From Tenodera sinensis (Eukaryota; Arthropoda; Insecta; Mantodea; Mantidae), in contig CM060972.1 in the NCBI GenBank assembly GCA_030765045.1, positions 61,047,773 through 61,111,772 of the forward strand: 64,000 bases of DNA. The letters are read 5' to 3'. The notes below the pieces were generated by a model. It did not search any database, had not been told where the DNA came from, and was given only the letters and a program-made list of their open reading frames with translations. Of the stretch, positions 10,896-22,500 are shown piece by piece. The position numbers and the translations under genes are program-made. The stretch's first letter is position 1. Each line of letters opens with the position of its first letter.

Positions 10896-11600
10896 ATGGA
10901 GGGGGAAGCTAGGAAGAGACGATATGTTGGTAAATTAAGAAGTAAGGAACGCCAAATAATTATGAATGTGTTATATTATTTTTGAAGTAAAATGCGTGTA
11001 AGGCAGTAAAAGAAACAGCTAAGACTATAGGGTGTTCAGAAGCAGTAGTGTGTATGATTAAAAAGGAACTAATGAAAGGTCTCTAAGAATGCCATCGAAA
11101 AAGAAAGCAAAAAGGGCGGGACTACACAAAACACTAGGTTAACGCAAAATGATTAAATAGTGCAAGGTGGAGTGCGGCGAATTGTTCATTCTTTACTGTT
11201 TGCAAATATTCCACCCACGCTGAATATAATTTTGTCACAGTTCAACAGTGATGAGACCCTACCAAATTTCTCAAGGGCCACTCTTAGTCGGTTCTTACAT
11301 GATTTGGGGTTGGAATATGAAAGAAGAGGTAACAAGTGCATATTAATAGAAAGAGACGATATCGATATCAGATGGCGACATAAATATCTAAAAGACGTAA
11401 AAAGGTTTAGGGACCAGGGGAAATCAATTGTTTATACAGACGAGTCATTTGTAAATTTAGGTCATACAGTAACAAAGGCATGGAGGGATACCAAAGTTAA
11501 AAGTGTCCGTCAAGCAGCAATTTAAGGACTAAGTGGAGGACCCCGGCCACCTCGAGTCGCTTGCGGAGAAAGATTCGGAACTAGTACATGTTGCAACACT
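10896..11600 (+). pseudogene. IS630/Tc1-like (DDE_3) transposase, broken
   Basis: Starts MEGEARKRRYVGKLRSKERQ at 10896, then KETAKTIGCSEAVVCMIKKE (helix-turn-helix) with stops and shifts. The frame 11160-11525 (121 codons) holds FSRATLSRFLHDLGLEYERR and SIVYTDESFVNLGHTVTKAW, the second-Asp motif region of this insect transposase family. The third acidic residue region is missing, truncated before or at the DUF7869-like ORF. A second family member lies at 56430-57760. Confidence 0.7.
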
Positions 11601-11609
11601 GCGCTCCAT

Positions 11610-12688
11610 TTAACATGTACTGTCTTCTAAGGGTGAAACGCACTTTAGTACATCTTTGTAAAATTCTTTTGCAGTTTCTGGAATTTCAAAAAATTTAACT
11701 AGATTTTGAACATCCTTTCTCTTTTCTTTGCTCACTTTATTAATTTTGGGAACATTATGAGATTGAAGCAGGAATTCGCTGGACTTGCTGCGCGGTTTCA
11801 TCACTTCCACCTCCACAGGCAAAGCAGAATCTGTATTTTGAACTTCTACACATACCTTATGGGCTTCCTTTGTTTGCTTGGAATATGCTATGATTCGCTG
11901 GATATTCATTTTGAAGGGAAGCTTTGATTTCAGTGTTTGTTTCGCACTTTCTTTCAAGTCCTTAATGTTCCAGTCTCTGAACAACACTTTCACAGAGCCG
12001 TGATTTTGTAATATCTGATGGTACTCATCAGGGCTCAAGATATTCTCTTTTTTTCTTAACTCTTTTTCAATTCTGTCGAAAACTCTATCAGGAGGCATAT
12101 AACTGTGCCCACATATTGGGTAGATATGTGAAATGCAGGAAAATTTTTTACTCCTTGCCAGGAAAGCAATAAGCGTGAACATTATCACACTATTCTTGTT
12201 CTGATTAGAGCAAGAGTCTGAAAATAAACGAATGGTAGAAAGAGCGTTGCTGGGCATCCTTTCTTCCAGTTCCAGCAGGAAGTGGTGCAAAGCCGAGGCA
12301 ACCTGGTTGCAGCCTTTAGCAGATTCAGTTTCCAACCATGTATACAAGGAAATATCGTCTTTGTTCTGAGTTTCAGATGGAATGATTATGCATAGATTAT
12401 AGAGCCACACCTGCCTTGCATAGAATGCCTCGCTAACAGAAAGTTTAGGTAGTGGTTGATTCTGCTCCATATCAAAGCAAATAGTGATCGCCTCTGCGTT
12501 TTCCACTTTCAATAGCTGATAAAACCTTTTTGAATGCAGCTTGTGCAGTCTGTACATGGTTCTTAGTTTGTTTTTCTTTTTCACATCTGCCTCTGTCTTA
12601 ATCTTTATCAGTCCCATTTTGCAGGTTGAGCATGTGTCAGTGTGTGGTGTACGGAATGAAAGGTTAAAGAAGTATTAAAACATGTATT
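11610..12688 (-). CDS. DUF7869-like protein, probably transposon-derived
   Basis: An uninterrupted minus-strand frame of about 359 codons: 335 from MGLIKIKTEADVK (12617), preceded in frame by YFFNLSFRTPHTDTCSTCK, which carries a conserved CxxC-like motif, so the true start is upstream and may be lost or in another exon. Conserved blocks are CFDMEQNQPLPKLSVSEAFY, LFSDSCSNQNKN and CGHSYMPPDRVFD with Glu shortly after. These match a family common in insects and cnidarians now called DUF7869. The spaced acidic residues suggest an RNase H-like DDE fold; that is inference. The C-terminus is Lys-rich. Freedom from stops among decayed neighbours suggests recent arrival or selection. It is antisense to FAM120A in intron 2 of the window. 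Confidence 0.65.
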
Positions 12689-12962
12689 TATATTTTGACA
12701 ATGAGCAGACTGATAGATTTTTTAATCTTCTTTCTTTGCAAAAGTTGGTCCACATTTTTCTGATATTAAGTTCTGGAGGTAAATATCCTCTCCTTGATTT
12801 TGCTCTTCCATAGTGGCTTTCTCTACATCTGTAATTCTTAATGTCTTGCTTTATAGCAGCAGTCTTCAGTTTTCTGGCATTAAGTCCTATTTACTCTGGA
12901 TGACTGCTAACATAACTGGTAAACCATAAGAGATAGAGCAAGTCTTACTATACCAAAAAGTC

Positions 12963-14069
12963 TGATGTGTTGCACTCACATGACTTTCTCTACTCTTGTA
13001 CTAACCATTCTTATAAACTCTTATTCCTATATCTTCTTTGTGTTAAGATAAACATTTGTGCAAATTATCTTATTGCTTATTTCCTTGTAGGTACAAGGGG
13101 AATGTTAGAATACAGTAGGCTTTGTGCGATAGTCAAATCTTTTAAAGCTTTGAGATTCTGCTCTCTTTGCACACTTGACATATAAAAAGATGAACGATGA
13201 TCAATTTCATGAAAGTTTAAAGTTTTCAGAAACTCACACACATAACAAGGAATATCTCTGAAATGGTTCACCCTACAAGAAAATTTATTCAGGCATAGTA
13301 AATACAACTACAGGGGCCTGTAGCCAGAAAATTCAAGATATACATTTCATTTGGCATAAAAATATCTCAAACATATGAGATTTTAATCAAAATCGTCAGA
13401 GCCATTTTCAAGAAAGCCAAAATTTTCTAAAAAATTTCCATATAAAGGGTGGTTAGGATGAGGTTATTTTCTTCAAAATCTTCATGTCGCATCCTTGGAA
13501 AACATTAAACTTAAATACCAACTTTGGTTTTTAAACTACTTTTTGTTTTTGAGTTATGCTGTCCACAGCCTGACAGACACACACACAGATCTTTTTCTAA
13601 AAATTCTTTTTTGGATTCAGGGGGTCTCTAGACATATTTCTAATGAAATCCTGAGATCAAACTTTTGGGTGGAATACAGTACTTACCAATAGAAAAAGTA
13701 AAATGTAGATCTTGCTAGAACACACAATTTATGTCTGAATAATTTCTTTTCCTTTTTTTTTTTTTAAGGGGAACCATTTCAAAGATATTATTTGTGTGAA
13801 TTTTGGAGAACTTGTACTTTTGTCATGGAATATCGTTATTCATTTTTTATATGTTAACTATGCAGAGAGAACAGAATTTGAAAGCTTTAAAAGATTTGAC
13901 TATCACTCAGTCTACTGAATTCCCATATTCCCCTTGTATCTACAAGGAAATAAACCATAGGATAATTTCTACAATTGTTCATCTCAACTAACATGAAGAT
14001 ATAGGAATAAGAGTTTGTAAGAATGGTTAGTACAAGAGTAGAGAAGGTCATGTTTGTGCAACACCTCAG
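12963..14069. repeat. Fold-back element with ~300-bp inverted arms
   Basis: 12963-13274 (TGTTGCACTCACATGACTTT...AATGGTTC) is the inverse complement of 13768-14069 (GAACCATTTC...CATGTTTGTGCAACA) with scattered differences; a ~490-bp spacer separates the arms. Parts of the spacer and the 12880-12960 flank recur at 48620-49050. No transposase seen; probably a long-TIR nonautonomous DNA transposon. Confidence 0.65.
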
Positions 14070-14407
14070 AATTCTTATCTTGAAGCTTTGAAGTTCAAAT
14101 TCCAAACTTAAATGGTTCAAATCCCAGCTGTGTTATTGAATTTTTATTTCTGATTCTAGCTTTCAAAGTTTGCTTACACACTGTTTATGTTAGAACAATC
14201 AGTTATCATTGATTGGCCTGATATATGGAAACTATAATGCTAAGTGTTGCTAGTTCTGAATCATCTTAAATTTGAAATGTATCACTGTTTCATCTTTTTT
14301 GTATATCAATATGTAATTAACTTGCAGTGCAAGGTTATTATTTTTCCAAGAGTGAGAATCTTGTTTGTAGTGATCACTTATATAGTGTAAGGATTTTTAT
14401 GTTACAG

Positions 14408-14535
14408 GTTTGTCAAACTCGCACACTATAAATGGAGGCAACTCAAGTTTGTTAATAAGTTCTTCAAGCTCCAGTAGCAGCTCTAGTGCCACATCCCCAA
14501 GCAGACTCACCCCCGAAGTTGGGTGGAATGCACAG
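14408..14535 (+). CDS. FAM120A: FAM120A homolog, exon with poly-Ser tract
   Basis: Acceptor GTTACAG; two bases complete the split Gly codon. Encodes a run of nine serines in a Ser-rich linker, then SPSRLTPEVGWNAQ, ending at a codon boundary before GTAGGA. The Ser tract uses mixed codons (AGC, TCC, AGT, TCT), so it is not a young trinucleotide expansion. Confidence 0.88.
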
Positions 14536-14620
14536 GTAGGATGGTTATTCAAATAATTTTGTTACTTTAGCTTTCATGTTTTATCCCCACATTAATACGT
14601 CTCATTCTAATGTGTTACAG

Positions 14621-14755
14621 AACACCAAGTCAAGCACCGATGATGCAAGCAAGCACCCGTCACTTCCAAACATCCCACCAGAAGTCCTGAGGACAGCCAG
14701 CGAAAGGCACCAGAAGGGCTTGATGTCACCATTTATTTACCAGATTCTTACTCAG
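14621..14755 (+). CDS. FAM120A: FAM120A homolog, exon
   Basis: Acceptor GTGTTACAG; reads NTKSSTDDASKHPSLPNIPP and then EVLRTASERHQKGLMSPFIY and QILTQ, phase 0 at both ends, donor GTACTT. The PPEVLR, ERHxKGLMSP and YQ-LT block is one of the best conserved FAM120 segments and starts the conserved core. It is 85 bp from the previous exon. Confidence 0.93.
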
Positions 14756-15029
14756 GTACTTCTTGGTTTTACTGGGACATTTAGTAGTAATGATAATGAA
14801 CATCAATTTAAATGCTTGAAGGAAGAAACGTAAAAAAAAAACCACCACTTAAAAGTTTAACCTCTGTTATACTACTAAAAGTAAATGAAGCATTATCTCC
14901 AACCGTGTTAGCAGATATAATACTTTCTTCTTTTTTGAAAAGCATGTTAAGCATTTATTGGTGTGTGCAGGTGTAATTGAACTGTTCTTAATGTGCTTAC
15001 AATGACTTCCACGGCCTTCCTCCAAAACT

Positions 15030-16015
15030 TCTTTCTTGTTTCCAGTATGGGCTGTGTCTTGTTGGTTTATTTAAGAAATAAAAATAAAAACTATGCTGAC
15101 GTCTCGCTGTAAAACTATGTTCGGCTTCTTCAATGGGCAACTGCAAAATATCCATCCAATTACTCACTGCCTACTCTGATTGGCCTCGTCCCGTCCCGCT
15201 CATAATCCTATGGGTTTCTTCTCCAATAGGAAGCTGACCTGCTAATAAGGTATTCCATATCATGTTTAGTGGTTTGCCTGCCTCACAGTTCAGACTGCTC
15301 TTGTTCTTTAAATATTTCTTTGCTTTTCCTCCCTATTTGACGAGAGAAATTATCACAGATTGCTAAAATTTTTAAATTGTCCGTCAATGTGGTGGCTGGT
15401 GTTGTGTGCATGTTCTTCAATGGCAGATTTTTCTGGTTGAGAGAGTTTTATGTATCTTATCTTGTATTGATAGATCTGCTTGTGTGACTTGTGTACGATT
15501 CCACACAATTACAGGATAATTTTATAAACACCCGGATTATTTTGCAAAGAGATCTTATCTTTGACTGGTCTTATAAAGGAACACAGCTTTTTCACTGATG
15601 TGTATCTTATTTGAATATTGTGGTGTTGAAATGTTTTGTAATTCTTTGTGTATCTCCTCGGTGTAAGGTATGTAAGCTTATTTCGCATCTGTCTTTCCTG
15701 GATATTTCTGTATTGCCTTAATATCTCAGCTCAGATAACTGTTAGTACATCTCAGATGTTTTACTTCCAAGTCCAGATTTTCTTTGTCACACACATGCAG
15801 GGCATGCTGATGGAGTGTGTTTATCACTGCTCTTTTTATAGCTGGAGGCTATGTGAAGGGGCTTCTATGTACCTATCTTAGTTGGTTTCCGATACATGGA
15901 ACATCAAAGTGTTTTCTCGGCTATATCCCTTTCCAACAGCACGTCTAAAAATAGTCGTTTTCCGTCCTTCTCTAATTCCATACTAAATCTGTTATGTCAA
16001 CTCTATCTCTAATAT
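15030..16015 (-). pseudogene. Penelope-like element relic (RT end and GIY-YIG end)
   Basis: Read on the minus strand, 16000-15880 gives SMELEKDGKRLFLDVLLE, the C-terminal RT segment (FLDV-motif), then DRYIEAPSHS. Further down (15560-15340) come a GVYK-like GIY-YIG start and EKSAIEEHAHNTSHHIDG, the C-terminal helix of the endonuclease. Stops and shifts throughout. It lies right after the FAM120A exon at 14621. Confidence 0.6.
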
Positions 16016-16071
16016 TCTTAATCTTTATCTTTTATCTTCATCAAGTCTCTGCTTTCTTTTGAAATGTTGCT

Positions 16072-16740
16072 TAATGTTGTATAATATAAGTAACAATATA
16101 TCGCAGTTCCTAATATGTTGTGCTTGTATAACAGGATAAGATGTTCATCCTTCTTCAAGCATTGCTCTAATAGCAATAGTTTCAGTTCTTGGGTATCCTT
16201 CTCTTTTGAATTTGCTGTACCCATTATACATAAAGTGTTGCCATTGATGGGGCTTCTGTGCCAAATGTATTTCTGAGCTGATGTGCACATTGTTTAGGAT
16301 TTAATGATATTTAATTGTAAAAAGTCTTAGCCCAGAAATGTTTGGTGATCAGATTCATTTTTGGGTGAACATAAAATCTTGAAGTGATAGTTTTATTAAT
16401 AAACTACTTGAGCAAATTACACAGCAGTCTACTAGCAAAACATTACAAAGTGGTATCAAATATAAAAAAAGTTTAAAACATGACATTCTAATAATTTTCA
16501 GTGTTGCCCTTGTACATTGCCCACTCTAATGCCATGGCAACCATTTTGGTGTCATGGTTTCGCAAGTGGGCAACAGCAAAAGATCAGAAAAAATGAGAAA
16601 GTTGTTGTTCTTCTAAAACCATCAACTGGTATGTTTCTGGTACAGCACCAAATGTTAAGGTGCTGCACGAAGTACTTATCCAATGTAGCTCTTATAAGTA
16701 AAAAGAAAATGAAGACAAACTTGCAGTTTAGAAACATTTA
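16072..16740. repeat. Dispersed repeat, copy A
   Basis: Segments match 29060-29400 and 30484-30740 in the same order and orientation, e.g. CTTCAAGCATTGCTCTAA, then CAGTGTTGCCCTTG and CATGGCAACCATTTTGGTGT. On the minus strand the first part of the other copy reads NSKEKFFLSDKFLGHPRTV, faintly like a mariner helix-turn-helix, so it may be an old DNA transposon. Confidence 0.6.
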
Positions 16741-17769
16741 GCATTACTTGGGTGTGATTCCTGGTACCGGCATGCAGATGTTCTCCTGCTGGGAGACCTG
16801 GTCCAGGATGCACTTAGGCTTGTTAAGTCCCTGGGGGGAGCTATTGAGGAGCTACTTGATTGGAAAGTAGCATCCCATGGCTGCAAATACTGCCTATACT
16901 GGCTGGGAGGGACTGAGGTGCTAACCATGTCCCACAGTCCATACTGCACCTCACTCATGACACCTTTGGTGGGCAGAGGTGGGGGACACAGGCTGGATGG
17001 TAGGTTGTGGCCCAGAAAGGGTGTTGCATCGTTGGGGTTATGTTTATGCTATACCTCACTTTTGAAAATTAGAACATGTATCGAGAACCTTTGTTGCCAT
17101 TCTCAGCTTTCAATTTAATATTTTATAGTATTTGAGAGACTGCAAATTTAATATATAAATAGCAGTGTGTCACAGCTCCTGATATATTGTGCTTGTGTAA
17201 AAATAAATGAAATGTTTGTTTTCAGGAGTTTGTATACATGAATATGTATTTAAAATGAACTTTTTCATGAAGTAATTTAAGTTTCAACTTCAGGGTAGAT
17301 TCCATTTTCAATATAAACAAACTTTTAAAATGGGGCATCATGAAAATTTCAAAATAACGTAACTCACACTACATGTAAAACATAATGATGAAAAGCATTT
17401 CCAATGCATTGGAGCTCAACACTATTGCAACTCTATTTTAATAAAAGAAGTCAAATAACAATTGGCTTTCACTGGAAAAGTCTATTTTGCTGTTTTGTGA
17501 TTGGCCAACCATCTTATGTAACTTCAGCAGGAATTTCTAAAAATTGCATTTGAATGAGGAAAAGTTTAAAGATGTAACTTTTTCCTCAGACCTTCTGAAT
17601 TGTTCGGTGTTGGTTGCTTTTATGGATGTGCTGGCAGTGATGCAATCAGCTATACTCCAAACTTAATGGTCGCATTCTGAGCATCTTTTATAAATGCATA
17701 TGCACTTATTCAATTCTTGTTTTGTTCTCAGTTTAATTTTGAAGCCTTTTAAGAATATGTTTTTGATTG

Positions 17770-17992
17770 AGAGGTAGAACTGGAACTTAAAAATTCAATG
17801 CCACAGCTGGGATTTGAACCACAGACCCTCCGCTTACCAGGCAGGTGCTCTAACCATTAAGCTACTGTAACAACCTGCCAGAATGACATTGAATTCTCAA
17901 TCCAGTTTGTATTTCTCCTGGTAAACCAAACCTTACCCACACCCGGCTTGTGTGTTTAAAAACACCAACAGTAAGTTTGTTGGCATAAATAA
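17770..17992 (+). repeat. tRNA-derived SINE, inverted-head form, copy 2
   Basis: Flanked by the perfect 13-bp duplication ATGTTTTTGATTG (17757-17769, 17993-18005). Starts GAGAGGTAGAACTGG, carries the antisense B box GGGATTTGAACC and antisense A-box region, then switches to the sense tail GGCTTGTGTGTTTAAAAACA and GTTTGTTGGCATAAAT. Confidence 0.88.
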
Positions 17993-18032
17993 ATGTTTTT
18001 GATTGTTTAACGTTGTTTTTAACTTTGCTCAA

Positions 18033-19310
18033 ATACGATGTATATATAAAGCCATTATTTACTTACTACAGCGAAGTTCTTGTAACAGCAAACACAAAAA
18101 AGATTCAAATCTTTCAAAACCAAAGTCTGAGATTAATTACAGGTGCTATCAAAACCACACCAATAGCAGCTATGGAAATACTAACCAACCAATACCCCAT
18201 TGAATATGAAATAGAAAAAGCGGCTCTTATTCAACACGAAAAGTTGATCAGACTCCCATTCAATACATGGCACAAGAGAAATTTTACACATACACTAAAG
18301 ACTCAGGAGAGCTTTCTTTCCAAAATTCAAGACATCAAGAAGAATGTATACCTTCCTAATTCAAAGGAAAACTTCATATCTAAAGCCAATCCGACACAAA
18401 CATTAGACATCACATATTATTTACACCTGACAGAAGAAGTTAAGAAAAGTGATACTCCAACTAGTGTTCTAAAATTATTGGCATTAGAGACAGTCCATAC
18501 TAGATTTCCAGAACACGAATGGCTCCATATTTATACTGATGGATCATTGATATCAAACCAAGATGGAGCAGGTGCTGGAGTCACATGTCACCTCTTTTCC
18601 TATTACAAATCTGTAAGTTATGGAACTACTAACTTTGATGGAGAAATTGAAGCAATTCGAATGGCCCTACAAAATCTTTTGTACAGAATTTCACATTTTC
18701 AGCAAGCAGTTATTCTCTCAGATTCCATGGCAGCAATTATAGCAATTACTTCCAAGTTGTCACCAAAACACCAAACAATTATAGAATGTTGGAAAATCCT
18801 TACCAATCAAACAGCACTTCAAAAACACCTAGTCTTCCAATGGATACCAGCTCACTGTGGACTGAGTGGGAATGAGAAAACTGATTTTCTTGCAAAAAAG
18901 GGTACCGGCAATGTGCAGAAATCAATAGTTAATCTACCATTTTATGCAGCTAAAAGATTAGTCAACTGTGAATTCAAAAAAATTATTGAAAAATATTACT
19001 ATGAAAAATCAAAAGATATAAGATGGGAACTACCAAACTTTCAAACAGTAATTCCTGAGTATCCTCGAAAAACAGCAGTTGCAACCTTCAGGTTGACTAC
19101 AGGACATGATTGTCTGGCAAAACATTTAAACAGAATTGGGATATATTCTTCACCACTCTGTCCTCTATGTGATCTGCAAGAGGAAATGGATCGAGACCAC
19201 CTTCAAATATGCCCGGCCACTTCTAGTGCCCCATCCATCAGTGAAAAATATTGGAGAGCAAGAGGATTAATGACCTCATTGTCAGAAATCCAGCATTAGC
19301 TAACAACAAC
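18033..19310 (+). mobile_element. 5'-truncated LINE with RNase H, 12-bp duplications
   Basis: Flanked by AACTTTGCTCAA (18021-18032, 19311-19322). Open to 19299 as the last ~420 residues of a LINE polyprotein: TYKMYIKP-like end of the RT, RNase H with IYTDGSLIS, FDGEIEAIRMAL, ILSDSMAAII and WIPAHCGLSGNEKTDF, and a C-terminal CPLCDLQEEMDRDHLQIC. Ends GCATTAGCTAACAACAACAAC, an (AAC)n tail. The reading frame is intact across its remaining length, so the insertion is fairly young. Same family as the intact LINE at 36308-40477 but clearly diverged. Confidence 0.9.
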
Positions 19311-19548
19311 AACTTTGCTCAAGTAATTTTATAATGGAAAATGTTTGACTAATAATAGTATTATTTGCATATGTTCTGGACCATCTGTATTGCAGCTGCT
19401 GATTGTTTAAAAAACGTTTGAACTATTTACTGCCTTATAATTAAATAAAGATTGTTTTCTTAGGCTATTTAAGAGAGTTTTACACATTGTTTAAAATTAG
19501 TTTGGTGACTATTCATATTTCAAAACTTTTCCATTGCTGTGTAGGTAT

Positions 19549-22500
19549 TTTTATTTATTTACTTTAAATTAATACATATTTGAATATGACATTCAGCCCA
19601 GGCTCTTAGTCTGTCATATCCACCCAACAAAATTTCTTATCATACATTTTGCTTCTCTATAGCTATTTAATACATAACTAACACAAAATTTTTAATTCTG
19701 TTCTCTTTGTACAGACCAATTCCATTTTTTCTTAACTCTACTTAAAAACTGAGTTCTTGGCCTCCTTTCTAAAAATCCTCTTAAATGCTGTTATCCTATC
19801 TCCCTTCTCCCATTTCTGCCCAGAAATTCTTTCCTCCATATGTCCATTCCTTAGCACTCAAAGACTATGTGCTCCAGATCTTCCTTCCTCTCGCAAATAG
19901 GACACAGACTCTGAGGGATATCCTTTCTTAGTCCTCTCAACCTCCAAACACCAGTTCTTAGCCTGCTATTGCCTCCCTTTGTTCTTTGTTTACCTTATCA
20001 ACATATGCTTCCCTTTCCCATGTTTCCTTCATTGATTTGTAATCTACCAGGGGCCTTTTTTCCATTATACCACCAAACCGTTTTTGGATTTCTATGTCTT
20101 CAAACCTCTTTCTTATTATTTTCCAGAATTTGTTATGATTATTCTCCCCTCTCTTCCAGTAGTTCTCCATCCCATTTACTTCAAGGTTCTTTCAAATACT
20201 ACTCGTCCATCCAGATTCCCTAAGACTCTTTTCCTGGTATTCTACACACTGCCTTAACAAATCATTTTTATCCAAATTCAAAATCCTGTACCAAAATTTC
20301 AGAGCTCTTTCTATAATCATGCCCTTCCTCGACACCCTTCCCATCTTCATCTGCGCCACTTCTCTTGCCACTGCACTTGGAAGACCCAACACTTCCCTGC
20401 AAAACATCCTATGAACTGGATCTATCGTTTCCTCCCCCTCATTCAATCCCCATATTTCTATAACAGAGCATTTTTGGTTCCACCACCATATTATAAATTT
20501 TTTCCAACCATTTGACCCCAATATTCGGTACTCTGTACTTACAACTTCTTATTGCTGACATACTTCCTTTCCCCTTTGTCAGAGCTAATTTCTTTTGTTT
20601 TCCCCACCCCTCACTCCCATCTAATTTTACTCCTAAATAGATACATTCTCGTACTACTTTATACTCCTTATTCCCTTTTTTCCACTTTTCATGTTTACTC
20701 AGTTTTGCTCCCTTCTTAAATGCTATTATTTGTATTTTCTCCTGATTTACAGTTAGGTTCCATTCATTGCAGTATTTATTTACCTCCTGCAACGCTTGCT
20801 TCAGACCATTTACTGTAATTGATCCTACTACATGATCATCAGCGAATAGTAGCCCAGGGATCATGATATTTATTGCAGGCATACAACTATTATTCTTGCT
20901 TATCCCCAGCAGGATATCATCGATAAATAAATTAAATAGTATAGGGCTCAATTTACACCTTTGCTTTAATCCTTTCCCTTGTGCTATTTCCCGAGAGACT
21001 ATTCCTTCCCCCACCCTCACACAGAAGGTGTTATCTTTGTACAGTGCCATCAAGGTCTTTACCATCTGTTGACTCAATCCTTTGCATTGCAATTTGTACC
21101 ATAGTAATTTTAGATCCACCTTATCATATGCTTTCTCTAAATCTATAAAAGCCATGTATAGTTTACCTTTTTTTTTCTTTAAGGTATTTATCCACTAGTG
21201 TTAGTACAAAGATATTATCCACAGCTCTCCTCCCACATCTGAAACCCATTTGAAATTCTGACAAGATATTGTTTTCTTCTACACACTTCTGTATTCTGCT
21301 TGCCAAAATTCCAGTAAAGATTTTTCCTACATTAGACAGTAGTGCAATCCCACGATAACTATTGGGTTTGGATGTACTACCTTTCCCTTTATAGATTGGG
21401 TGTATAATTGCCTTTCTCCAATTCGCTGGAACATATCTCTTTTCTTTTATTGAATTAAACAGCCCTGTTAATTTCTTAACTCTTCCTATGTCATTGCACC
21501 ATTCTTTGAGAAATTTTGTGGGGATCCCATCTGGGCCAGTAGCCTTATTTCTTTTCATTGTTCTAACTTGTCTCATTACTTCCTCACCCCTAATTGAACT
21601 GTCCAGAATTTCCACATGTTTATTGTTGACCTCAAGGTCTACCGTCATTCTATTTCCCTCGTACACCCCATAAAGGGTTCTAAAATACGCTATCCACTCT
21701 TCTGGGTCAATATTTGGCTGGTCTACATATTTGCTATATGATGATTTTATGGCCTTCCATACCTTAGTAATATTCCCCTTCCCTAACACCCTGATTAAAT
21801 TACTCTCCTTTTTTTCCTTCCATCTGAGACAGGATATTGTAACACCCCAAAAGAAAATCATTTATATGAATATTTGTTAAGAGTGTAATTTGTTTTTGGT
21901 GTTGGTACGAGTTGGTTGAATGACGAAAACGTGTTACTATTGTTCATTGTTACAAACAGTTAAGTTTGTTTAAAGATGTCATAAATATTTCCATATTTAA
22001 TTTTAATATATATGTATAAATAAAAGAATAATATGTGTTCAATATTAAAAGCGAAGGGAGAATAGCTAAAGATCGCTTCCCTAACAATGCGGGAACTATT
22101 TGATGAACACATACACGGATGTACACATGGCAGTTGGAATCCTAGACTTGCAACCAAAAGAATTTGTTAATAGCGTCCGTGTCTTTGGTATAGATGGACG
22201 CATTTTTATGTGTGCGCGTCATAAAGTAGTGAAAGTAAATTTACTAAGTGTTTAAAGACCGTTAATTTGAGTAAAATAAGTGAAACACTAGCTAACCTTA
22301 ATAAGTTAATACGAAGTGTGCAATTAAATGAAAGGACGTAAAATAGACGAAGTGTAAAGTGATAGAAAACACATTTAGCGAAATATCGCTAAATTTTCAG
22401 ACATTAAATCTCGGCGATGCTAGGGAAGTCGATCCACTGAAATAAAAGACTTACTACTGTGAACGAGAAGGTGCGAATAAAATATTTCACCAAAGTTAAC

